Notes under the pieces: generated by a model
Databases searched by the model: none
Told to the model about the DNA's origin: nothing
The model's input: the letters and a program-made list of their open reading frames with translations, nothing else
Assembly: GCA_034696485.1 (NCBI GenBank)
Contig: JAQIWT010001151.1
Span: 1 to 12,163 of the forward strand
DNA length: 12,163 bases
DNA from: Isohypsibius dastychi
Taxonomy: Eukaryota > Tardigrada > Eutardigrada > Parachela > Isohypsibiidae
Reading direction: 5' to 3'
Shown here: piece after piece, positions 1 through 8,000 of the stretch
How positions within the stretch are numbered: position 1 is the first letter of the stretch
Layout of the letters: every line of letters starts with the position of its first letter
Translations under genes and position numbers: made by a program

Positions 1-147
1 GGAAATAATTTTGCGAATGGTCAGGAGAACAAAGCTCTGAGGAAATCTACGCAAATCTGCCAATAAACATCAAACATTTTCTATCCACTGAAACAAACCC
101 GTTTGTAAATAAATTAAAAAACTCGAATCCTATTGTGGCCAGTAGTT
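1..147 (-). other. VMP1 3' untranslated region / downstream sequence
   Basis: A-T-rich sequence after the VMP1 stop. I found no canonical AATAAA or ATTAAA on the minus strand in these 147 bases, so the cleavage site either uses a variant hexamer or lies before position 1, outside the window. The AATAAA strings visible here are on the plus strand and are not oriented for this gene. Confidence 0.5.
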
Positions 148-587
148 CTATTTGCCTTTCTGGTTGGGATTATGCAGTCGTCGATGGTAGTTTTGAGCCA
201 GGGAATTAACAATGGAAAGGACAAAATAAATCACCATGCAGATAATCACTTTCTCGAACACAAACTGCAGCCAAGAAGGATCCTGAAACAAGAATGCCGA
301 CATAAGCTATTAATCCGACGCGAGCGCCGAAAACAAATCTGATTGTGAGACAAACTATAATCTTTTTCACACTTCACAATGGAAATTCATAAAAAAATTT
401 TTGAGTAAATATGTGATATAAAAAGAACGTTTTTGCTTGAAATTTCAAGCAAAAGACTCCCCAACTTTGAAAGCTACTTACGCCTTGATGAGCAGCGGAA
501 CCGGGAGTGCGATGAAGGTTTGTTTTCTGCTTCTGAAGAAATTCCATGAAGGGGGCTTCCAAATAATTACCGATGTAAGGTATCCGA
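148..587 (-). other. VMP1: VMP1 exons 8-9: C-terminal region and last membrane helix
   Basis: Exons 587-482 and 282-148 code residues 383-461 plus TAG (150-148). Exon 8 gives [20 protein letters not shown], matching the IGPSLQKPFQEYLEAQ region of vertebrate VMP1. Exon 9 gives [20 protein letters not shown] then [13 protein letters not shown], matching WLSWMFEKLVVVMVCYFILS then IINSMAQSYAKR. It ends in a short basic tail (NPNQKGK). The intron between them is 199 bp. The family's extreme C-terminus is therefore complete. Confidence 0.92.
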
Positions 588-2790
588 CTACAAAGAAGAA
601 GACACGTTAAATTAAAAAGTTTTGCACGTAAAGATCTGTCAGAAGATAGATGTAGTGAGCGAAAACTGCCGATGAAATATTCGAGAAATACTTACTTGAA
701 GAGGGATATGAGATGTTCAACATGACGTTCAGAAAATGTGACGATAACAAAGATCATCTGAATGTGCATTTTGATGACAGCTTTGCCGATCAATGTTGCC
801 CCAAAGAAAGTGCTGAACGGTACCAGGAAATGACCACAAGTGATACCGGCCAAATCGAACAATGGGTTTGGTATCTGCAAGAACAAGCCGTTACAAATTA
901 TCAACGTAAAGTACCGGTACTTTTGAAAACCAGCGCCATTGAGCTGGGGATTATATCGTCGACAAAATTTGCTGATCATCGGACAGGTAATCATCCAGCT
1001 TCATTCTAACCTCAAACAACGACCAAACCAATTTTCACACGAAAATTTCCCGAGACCAAGTCATTCTAAACATGTGACGAACTAACTGAAATACGCCGCT
1101 ATAAATGGTTAATTTATCTAACAGTTATTTTCTATCTGCAGCAATTAATTTAATACTAATATTCTGTAGTAAGCATGGTACCAAACACTACATGCAGAAA
1201 ATAACCAGGAAATAGAAGACCGGATTCGATCTGCCAGAATCAGTAAAACAGAATAAATGTCAAATAACCAAGCCGGTCGACAATTATCTCTGCTCAGGGC
1301 ACACTTCTACTTACCGAAGCTCCCAGCAATATACCGAAAAAGCCGACACGTGCGACAAGCTCCTCCATAAAGAGCTTGCCACGTTGCGAAAGCGTCTGTA
1401 AGAACAAAAGAGTCAGATCGATGACAGAGAAATTCTGACTGAAGGTATAGATCGTAACTGTGGTGAACCAAGAAAGTGGATAACTTACCAACGGATGGTC
1501 TTTCTTCTCTTCTAAAAGCGCCTGTAGTTCCAGCAGTTCCTCAGATTCTTTACCGGAAAGGCGGGCGGCACGAGCCATGAAATACGGGGGCAATTCACCT
1601 ATTGCTGTTCCCAGTCCCTAAAAAACAGAATAATATTGTCGAATAACAACCAACGACTTGTGAATCAGTTCATAATCTCGAATTTTCAGATCACCGACTC
1701 GAAATTGGTGAAGTAGCATACACAATCAGAAACGAAATATTTTTCGGCTGATTCATCTCTAAAAATAAAAAAATAATTCCTCGATCTTTTTTTTGTATTT
1801 ACGGCTGCATTTGTTCACCTACCCACATAAACGATTCCAGGCGAACTTTCGACATAATATTCCACAAACTTGGAACAAAATCAACCGTCGGTGCCACTCC
1901 GTTCGGGCACAGAATCCTGAATAAACAAACGAAATCAGTTTCACATTTCCTCGTCAGCATAAATTTGGTCTCCATCTCACTCATCGGGATAAGGTGGCTC
2001 GGGAAAATTTAGAGTGCCACACTCGTAGGCTGCGAGTGTGACGGCAGCGATATGAGGACCGAGATAAAGAATAAATGTATGAAGACCAGTTCCCAAACCA
2101 ATGGAAGACAACACTCCCAAACCGATCCAATATAGGCAGATCAATACTTTTTTCTGCAGATATGAAATCACCTAAAATTCCAGAAACAAATTAGAAGTGG
2201 AATCCGACAAATCGTCTGATTTTTTTGTTGCAAAAAAGAAAAAAATTCTTGCCGGAAGTGCACTTACACCCTGATGAGGTCCTTGGATGGTGTACGACAA
2301 ACCAAAAATAAAAACCGCCAGGAAAATGGGTAAAATAAATCCAGAATCCAAGAACCTGTTCGAAAAAGGACTTCAAGAAAGGAAAAACAACAACTCAAAC
2401 AACCAACCTAATTCCGTATTCACGCACTAAACAGAACGTTTCCGCAAGGAAGTAATGGAAAGTAACAAGAGGTCGTCTCCACAACGTGATCTTCTTCCGT
2501 TCAGCTTCTAGTTCATCCAGCTGCTGAAGACGTCGCTGATCGCCACGCGGACGACTTTCTGTTTCTTGCAACAAATGCGACGAGCCATTCGAAGTGACAT
2601 GTACAATTTCTTCCCCAGATTTCAGAACTCCGTTCATTTTCGACCTTTTCTTCCGATTCCGAGATTTAGTAGACGTTGCTGTAGAGTCGGGAATATCCTC
2701 AGACGAAATCCCGTTTTTCAGCTGATGATTGTTTTTGGCCTTGCGAGATGCAGAACGAGTCGTCACTCCGGAATGGTTGTCTGGGACCAT
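148..2790 (-). CDS. VMP1: VMP1 (vacuole membrane protein 1 / EPG-3), complete, nine coding exons
   Basis: Multi-pass ER membrane protein of the VTT/DedA-like family. In animals it is known to drive autophagosome formation, ER-organelle contact control and phospholipid scrambling. Coding exons in transcript order: 2790-2408, 2355-2268, 2171-1981, 1916-1823, 1617-1489, 1395-1315, 874-696, 587-482, 282-148. They join to 1386 nt, giving 461 residues plus TAG, and all eight introns are GT-AG with matching phase. Recognisable family stretches are [71 protein letters not shown] and [18 protein letters not shown]. The ATG at 2790 is chosen because it gives the hydrophilic N-terminus typical of the family. 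The protein is longer than human VMP1 (about 406 aa), mainly through its N-terminal tail. Head to head with THOC2. Identity is firm from conserved motifs; exact exon ends are inferred from splice sites. Confidence 0.95.
696..1617 (-). other. VMP1: VMP1 exons 5-7: VTT (DedA-like) core
   Basis: Exons 1617-1489, 1395-1315 and 874-696 code residues 253-381. They hold [20 protein letters not shown], a charged cytosolic loop (about 275-310), then [20 protein letters not shown] and [20 protein letters not shown]. This is the SNARE-associated/VTT domain, shared with TMEM41B and DedA proteins, whose re-entrant helices are tied to scramblase activity. The conserved PNP, GxxxGxF and GATLIGK features are all present, so the core looks functional. 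Introns are 93 bp and 440 bp. Confidence 0.92.
875..1314 (-). other. VMP1 intron 6 (440 bp), no further feature seen
   Basis: Longest VMP1 intron, bounded by TCG|GTAAGT at 1314 and TTCTTGCAG ending at 875. It is A-T rich. I saw no inverted repeat, coding similarity or small-RNA fold. Short ORFs read through its 3' end only because they extend exon 7 backwards. Confidence 0.7.
1823..2355 (-). other. VMP1: VMP1 exons 2-4: first membrane segments
   Basis: Exons 2355-2268, 2171-1981 and 1916-1823 code residues 129-252. Exon 2 is one hydrophobic helix ([20 protein letters not shown]). Exon 3 holds the Gly-rich second membrane region ([20 protein letters not shown], then [19 protein letters not shown]) and the loop [10 protein letters not shown]. 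Exon 4 continues with ILCPNG and [16 protein letters not shown], matching IICPD and SLWSIISKVRIEACMW of vertebrate VMP1. Introns are 52, 96 and 64 bp. The exon 2/3 join falls exactly at Gly157/Val158 (phase 0); exon 3/4 splits the Glu221 codon. Confidence 0.9.
2408..2790 (-). other. VMP1: VMP1 exon 1: hydrophilic N-terminal tail
   Basis: Codes residues 1-127 plus two bases of Arg128. Residues 1-100 are polar and probably disordered and cytosolic. They carry a basic cluster (RNRKKRSK, about 43-50) and end in a charged, possibly helical stretch ([12 protein letters not shown]). The conserved [14 protein letters not shown] motif at 101-114 matches the LWRQPLITLQYF region of vertebrate VMP1. The tail before this motif is roughly twice as long as in the human protein. 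The donor is AG|GTTGGT at 2407. An upstream in-frame ATG at 2838 would add 16 mostly hydrophobic residues. A likely acceptor (CTTACAG, ending at 2809) lies between the two ATGs, so I prefer 2790. Confidence 0.85.
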
Positions 2791-2808
2791 GATAAGCGGG
2801 AAAAAACG

Positions 2809-2975
2809 CTGTAAGTATGTAATGTAATTCGTGATCACACAACAAAAACGAAAACAAACGCTGCGGAAAAAAATTAGATCATATCGATGACTTTTTGGTT
2901 AAGAGTCGTTTCCGTCTTTTGACCGATTGGAAACTGACAGCTGTAAGCAACGGGAACGCCATGTGGCCCACTTAC
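2809..2975 (-). other. Possible VMP1 5'-UTR intron
   Basis: On the minus strand a consensus donor GTAAGT starts at 2975 and an acceptor CTTACAG ends at 2809, 19 bp before the VMP1 ATG. Together they would make a 167-bp leader intron, placing the first, non-coding exon upstream of 2976. The pyrimidine tract before the acceptor is poor. The same bases read on the plus strand as a donor (GTAAGT at 2811), so the call is tentative. If real, it removes the upstream in-frame ATG at 2838. Confidence 0.4.
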
Positions 2976-3309
2976 GAATACGATCTGACGTGATTATACG
3001 TGTGATCAGATCCCGTGATGATATCATGCATATGAAGAGCAATATAGAAACATTCCACGCGGTTTCCAGTCCATTTACTATGAGCAGATTACAGAATTCG
3101 GAAAGTGAAACTTGTGATTTCTGAGTTTTGATCACGATTACGTAGGCATATCTAGCACTGACGTGTAGCGTTTTCTCTCACAGTCTAAAAAGTTGGACTG
3201 GTTTGCTCGTCGAAACGGCGTGGCGAATCATCGGGAACTGGACTGCACTATTCAAACGCGTACATTTCCAGCGAGTACACGTAGAGCCCAAACGACGGAC
3301 TGGATAGTC

Positions 3310-3317
3310 TATATAAG
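3310..3317 (+). promoter_or_regulatory. TATA-box-like TATATAAG upstream of THOC2
   Basis: A perfect TATATAAG lies 285 bp before the THOC2 ATG, oriented for the plus strand. If used, transcription would begin near 3340 and the leader would be about 260 nt. This is a motif match only; no start site is visible in the sequence. Confidence 0.4.
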
Positions 3318-3376
3318 TAAATACAACAAAGCAGAATCGATACTACGTCGTTTGATTGATATAGAAGATTTTCTGT

Positions 3377-3406
3377 GAAAAGTCTTGAGAAGAAAAGTCT
3401 TGAGCA
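3377..3406 (+). repeat. 15-bp tandem duplication in the THOC2 leader region
   Basis: Two adjacent copies of a 15-base unit starting GAAAAGTCTTGAG, at 3377-3391 and 3392-3406, differ at one position (A against C). It lies 67 bp after the TATA-like box, probably within the THOC2 5' UTR. Confidence 0.8.
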
Positions 3407-3445
3407 AGAAAAGGTTGTTTCTGATCGAATTTGCCGCGGTTTCAA

Positions 3446-3531
3446 ATGTCTCAGTTCTTTGGTAGATGATCACCATCTGTGAAACTTCAAAACCTATGAA
3501 TTCTCTCTTTGAAGCGATACGGCTGGATTAA
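3446..3531 (+). other. Two overlapping upstream ORFs in the THOC2 leader
   Basis: ATG at 3446 opens a 7-codon frame ending TGA at 3467-3469. ATG at 3466 opens a 21-codon frame ending TAA at 3529-3531. Both stop before the THOC2 ATG at 3602. If transcribed from the TATA-like box at 3310 they would be scanned first and could lower THOC2 translation. There is no evidence that either peptide is made. Confidence 0.35.
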
Positions 3532-3553
3532 AATTCTACCGCGGCATCAGATC

Positions 3554-3574
3554 TTGTTGCGGAATCCGCAACAA
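3554..3574. repeat. Palindrome with 10-bp arms just before the THOC2 start
   Basis: TTGTTGCGGA (3554-3563) and TCCGCAACAA (3565-3574) are perfect reverse complements around a single A, followed by an A-run. It ends 27 bp before the THOC2 ATG. It could be a dimeric-factor binding site or a leader hairpin; the function is unknown. Confidence 0.8.
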
Positions 3575-3601
3575 AAAAAAATTGCGGGTTGAATAGTTTT
3601 T

Positions 3602-5018
3602 ATGATGTTTTCGCTGGATCTGTTGCCGGACCTTTGCGCTGCGGACGAAATATGGAAAAGTCGTGAGGCTAGCCTGATCAAAACACATCTCCTGGAGGAA
3701 CCTGTTGGAAATGGCGCTTCAGGAACAAAATTCCATACAACAAACGGTTAGACATTTTCTGGACATTTTCGTAAGTTAGTCACGGTGCATATGCTGACTG
3801 TGTTTTTCTAAAGGTCTCGTTGATTTCTGTGGATCTTTGATACGAGAAGTCGTAAGTGGAGCGCATACTGCAGAGGAAGGCATTCAGATTCTGAAGAGAC
3901 ATTTGGTAATTTTCGCGTTCATTTCTGTTTGAAGTTTGTCTGCTGTACGTTGACCATCTTTGTTTAATTCAGCAAAAGCATCCGAATTTGGCCGTTTCAC
4001 TTCTGGACCAGCTGCAGCTGTTTGGTGAGAACGCAGCTTTTTGCAAGAACTTTTTGTGAGCAGCTACAGTAATCTTTTGATTCTAGAATACAGCACAGAT
4101 GGGGAGAATTTGGTCACTGCGAAAAATCTCTCTGATTTTGTACTGTTAATAATTGTACGTAGAGTTCGGATTGGAATTCATGGAAATTATGGTTCGACCC
4201 TTCTCTTTTCTCGTAGTCGCAGAAAATCATTTCTATTCAAGAAATCCGTGAACGCCTCGACCAGGAGTTTTTGATCAGTTTGGGTCTAGCGGAAAAAGGA
4301 TCTGCGTGGGATACTCGATATGTTCGGACAAAGACAAAGTGGTTGTACGTGCAAAACAATTGAGACTGTACATGTATCGTTTTATTGCCAGTTGCGAAGA
4401 ATTTTGTAAATTGTAACCTCTGTCTTCCCGTATAATGAATGAAGTACCGATCTGAAGGTCGTTCGTCCTCTTGATTGTTCGTTTATATTTTAGTTTCAAG
4501 CTACAGAAATACAATTTGTACCGGGAAGAATCAGAAGGTTTCGTCACATTACTCGATATCTTGGACCAAGCGACGGAAGATGATGCCCCTCAGGTCATCG
4601 ATGCAATCATGGAGCTTGCCGGTGAGATCGAGTAATTTTGTACCTTTATAGTACCATCACATTTCTAAATGGAGTCGTTTTTTGAGTCAAACGTATCTGA
4701 CTTCATGCCGTTTCCGAATTGGGTTTTTCGACAAGCTTTTTCTTACCTGATGGATCTCGATAAGTCATTATCTTGCCTCAAATTCGCTGTGTTTCCCGGA
4801 AACGATTCTTTTTCCAAAATATGAAAACATGTTTATTTTTGTATGATTTAGGAAAATACGATATGGATGTCTATCGAATCGTCGAAACTATTCTCACTGC
4901 CACGTGTTTCACATCGGTTAACCTTTCCAAAATTCTCCTCGATTACTGCGACGCGGTTGATTTCGACATGGGAACACTGCTTTCTCTAATCGGAGCGAAA
5001 TTCGAGCATTACGGACAA
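3602..5018 (+). other. THOC2: THOC2 exons 1-7: N-terminal helical region
   Basis: Exons 3602-3746, 3814-3905, 3973-4024, 4087-4154, 4217-4344, 4494-4621 and 4852-5018 code residues 1-260. This is the THOC2 N-terminal domain, an all-helical repeat region that in known THO structures packs against THOC1. The best anchors are [17 protein letters not shown] (about 126-142, matching VLKERLDPETLESLGL), [20 protein letters not shown] (about 153-172) and EESEGF. The exon 1 donor G|GTTAGA at 3747 is preferred to the stronger GTAAGT further on because the frame meets a TAG at 3749 and only this donor gives the phase exon 2 needs. Confidence 0.88.
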
Positions 5019-8000
5019 GTACATTAATCCTCAAACAATCAGTTTCCGAACAGAACGACCATTTTTATGTCGCTCGCGGATTCGTTCTTCATTCAGCTTC
5101 AGTTTGTCTGACGATCCGCTGCTCATTCGTTTCTAGAAACCATCCCATTACATCGGACGAATTCAGGCCCTATGTAATCTGTGCTGTTTTCTTGTCGACA
5201 AGCGAGTTCTGGACTGGGCCGAGATATTTCCTCATGTAAGTGGCTTGAAAATCATAGCACGAAAAAGATCAGCTCGACAACCCGAGTTTTCTCACAAAAC
5301 TGTTGATTTCGTATTAAAAAAACTTGTTTCTGAAAAACAGGAACTAAAATTGCATTAAATGATTTACACGAATCGTATGAACATTATAGTGTCACGACTT
5401 GTTGCTAGAAACATCCGCGAACTTTTTGAGGACGAGTCTTTACCCTCTTGCCGGTATATCTGATAATGCGCTGAATAATCTGATCCCTATGCGCTTTTCG
5501 CTTCATTAGAGCGTTTTTTTGTAGGTGCCATTCACAAGGGAAAAAATGGAGCAAGATTGGAAAGCAATGTTGGACCGTACCGTCGAAGAACACCAACTTT
5601 TCCATACAACCAAACGCTCAGTGAAGGAACAGCTGGCCAGCACGGAACATGGGAATTTTGACGTTCTGGACGCTTTCTTCGATGTAAGGATCAAATATTT
5701 TTCAGCCATGAAGCTGGCTGGAGCTTTATTTTATTATTTACTACTTACTTTTCTATCAGGACAAACGGAATCCACGAGTAGAATTAGCGACGAGTATGTA
5801 TCATTATGGAATGTATCATGATGCCATGCGACTGGTCACTGACATGCCCCTCCATTACGCCACTACATTCGAACCCCTAGCCATGGAAATCTCGCGGCTT
5901 ATACATTACATTATCGACCCGGTTTATCAGAGGTATTTCATTTTCCGAAAGTTCGAGGAATTCTTGATCAAGCAGTTGTTTCGAATTGATCCCGTTATAT
6001 TGTTACTCTTTTAATACTCTTTTTCAGTTTTGATTATTTGGGGTTTTTTAGTGTGACTCTCGACGTTGGTCAGATGTTGGCGGGCTTGGACATCGGACCC
6101 AGAATCATTAACGACGAGCTTCCGCCCCAGATGAACAGTATGGATGACTTTGATGAATATTTGGAGCCCTGGCTGATTCTTCTCGGATCGAATATAATCT
6201 ACGACCGCACTCTTCTGGCGAAGATGATTCGAATTTGCCAGTCCTACCTCGACGAGATTCAGGTACAGACCGAGACCGGTTTTTTGCGATTGCAGATTTT
6301 ATTTAACATTTTTCAGCAAAATCTTTTCGTTTGACGCTCAATAAGCTTCTAACACGAATAGCCTCTTCACAGCTTTTATGGAGAAAAAAATCACTCTTTG
6401 GTTTTTGATTGTACAGTATTGATTGTCAGATGGTTTCAAACGCGTCTTATAGATTGGTAGGTTTTTAGAAGTTGATATTTTATCCTCGCCAGTGAAATGA
6501 ATTTTAGTTGCTGAATTTGCACAACTGTGTTCCTGTTTTCAGCCTGTTTTGTCTCGGGATTTTGAGGAGCTCACTTTGACTCAGCAGAAAATATTTGGAG
6601 AAATCATGCACGTCACGGAACATTGCTTTCTTCCCGCGTTAACTCGAGGAATGGGATCTTCTGGGCTTTCGGAGATGTTGTTTGGGATGCTGCGACGTCT
6701 TAATTATAACATTCGGTAATTTTTCCTGAATCAAAAAACGCAGCGAATGACCTTCTGGTGGTCTAGGTTTACGTTGTATTACAAGCTGAGGAATGACTTC
6801 TATCCACAAGGCCATCCAATGGGCATCTTGGCGCGAGCTATTTCGTTGTCCAACGCAAAATGGTTCCAAAAGTGCGTTCGAATTTATGTTGCCGCAGTAT
6901 GCTCATGGAACATCTTCTGTATGCTTTAGGCGAGTGAACAAGGATAACTTCAAATTCTGCGGAAGACTGATCTCAAAAGACCTGTACAACAATCCCGCTG
7001 TCGTTTGCCAGTTTGTAAGTTTCTTGCGTAAACCTCCAAACTACAGAGTTTTCAAGCGGTATATTTCTAATTAGATCTGTTTGAAAGCGAATAGACATTT
7101 GAATATAAATTAAATATTAAACAGTGTCTAAATATTAACCACAGTTAAATGGACGTATACTTCGCATTGAATTGTTTAATTAACAATTCCAAGCAAGTCT
7201 GAAATACAGAGGGTGCTGGAAAATTTGAAATATTTCGCGATTATAGTTGAAGGAAATGCTTCAGCCTTGTGAACGAATTTTTAAAATCAGAACTTTCTTT
7301 CATGCTGAATCATCCCTTATATCAGGTACACAATTCGGCCACTTTGTATTTCAGCCGGCCGATATTTGAATTGCATTGTACTTCTACTGTTGGAAATTAT
7401 TGCCTTCGACTTTGACCGCGGCTGAAATACAAAGTGGCCGAATTGTGTACCTGATATAAGGGATGATTCAGCATGAAAGAAAGTTCTGATTTTAAAAATT
7501 CGTTCACAAGGCTGAAGCATTTCCTTCAACTATAATCGCGAAATATTTCAAATTTTCCAGCACCCTCTGTATTTCAGACTTGCTTGGAATTGTTGATTAA
7601 ACAATTCAATGCGAAGTATACGTCCATTTAACTACGTCGCGACGTTTTCTTGGGGTGTCTTTCATTTGAGATGTTCGACTCATCTTGGCCGTGTTTGTTG
7701 TTTTGTCATCGGTTATGTTTGTTTGTAGCTTGCGGAAAGAGTGGGTACCTACGACAATTTCGGACTGTTGGTTACGGATGCTCTGAAGAATGCTTCAACA
7801 TTTGCCGCCGATGTTATGCTTTGTAAGTTAGGACGAGTTCGCTGGCAGAATACTTTGTTCTCTCTTTTCGTCCTGGAATTTTCGTACATTTGTTTTCAGT
7901 CATTGTTGTTTTATGCATTTGACAGATTCTGTTCTGGAATACATGGCTGTGCCATCAAAAGCCGGTGGTGGCTCTTCCAAGCACGATAAGATGAACATCA

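Larger units (their letters stand above)
2791..3601. promoter_or_regulatory. Shared divergent VMP1-THOC2 promoter region
   Basis: The two start codons point away from each other and are 811 bp apart, so both promoters and both leaders must fit here unless more distant leader exons exist. Visible elements are TGACGTGA at 2986-2993, TGACGTG at 3159-3165 (both CRE/ATF-like) and TATATAAG at 3310-3317. Also present are an inverted pair GATCTGA/TCAGATC near 2983-3013, a 15-bp tandem duplication at 3377-3406 and a palindrome at 3554-3574. ORFs of 60 to 78 codons occur on both strands but have no recognisable similarity or clear splice context, so I treat the region as regulatory and untranslated. 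Confidence 0.7.
7015..7728 (+). other. THOC2 intron 14 (714 bp) carrying the fold-back element
   Basis: By far the longest intron in the window, bounded by TTT|GTAAGT and TTTGTAG. About two thirds of it is the inverted repeat at 7143-7633. Before that lies A-T-rich sequence with a direct repeat TAAATATTAA at 7111-7120 and 7129-7138. The 95 bp after it look like ordinary intron leading to the acceptor. Confidence 0.85.

Noticed and set aside
2927-3135. Overlapping open frames on both strands in the intergenic region
   Set aside because: No similarity, no convincing splice sites linking them to either gene, and both strands open at once suggests chance. Better explained as promoter and leader.
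3193-3378. 61-codon plus-strand frame starting MDWFARRNG
   Set aside because: It spans the TATA-like box, ends before the THOC2 start and resembles no known THOC2 N-terminus. A uORF role is only possible if transcription starts upstream of 3193.
3771-3776. Strong GTAAGT donor after THOC2 exon 1
   Set aside because: The reading frame meets TAG at 3749-3751 before it. The nearer GTTAGA donor at 3747 gives the phase required by exon 2.
7111-7138. Direct repeat TAAATATTAA as a target-site duplication of the fold-back
   Set aside because: Both copies lie on the same (left) side of the element, so they cannot be its flanking duplication.
7317-7529. 70-codon minus-strand frame inside the inverted repeat
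   Set aside because: It reads from one arm through the centre into the other and has no transposase motifs. The element looks non-coding.
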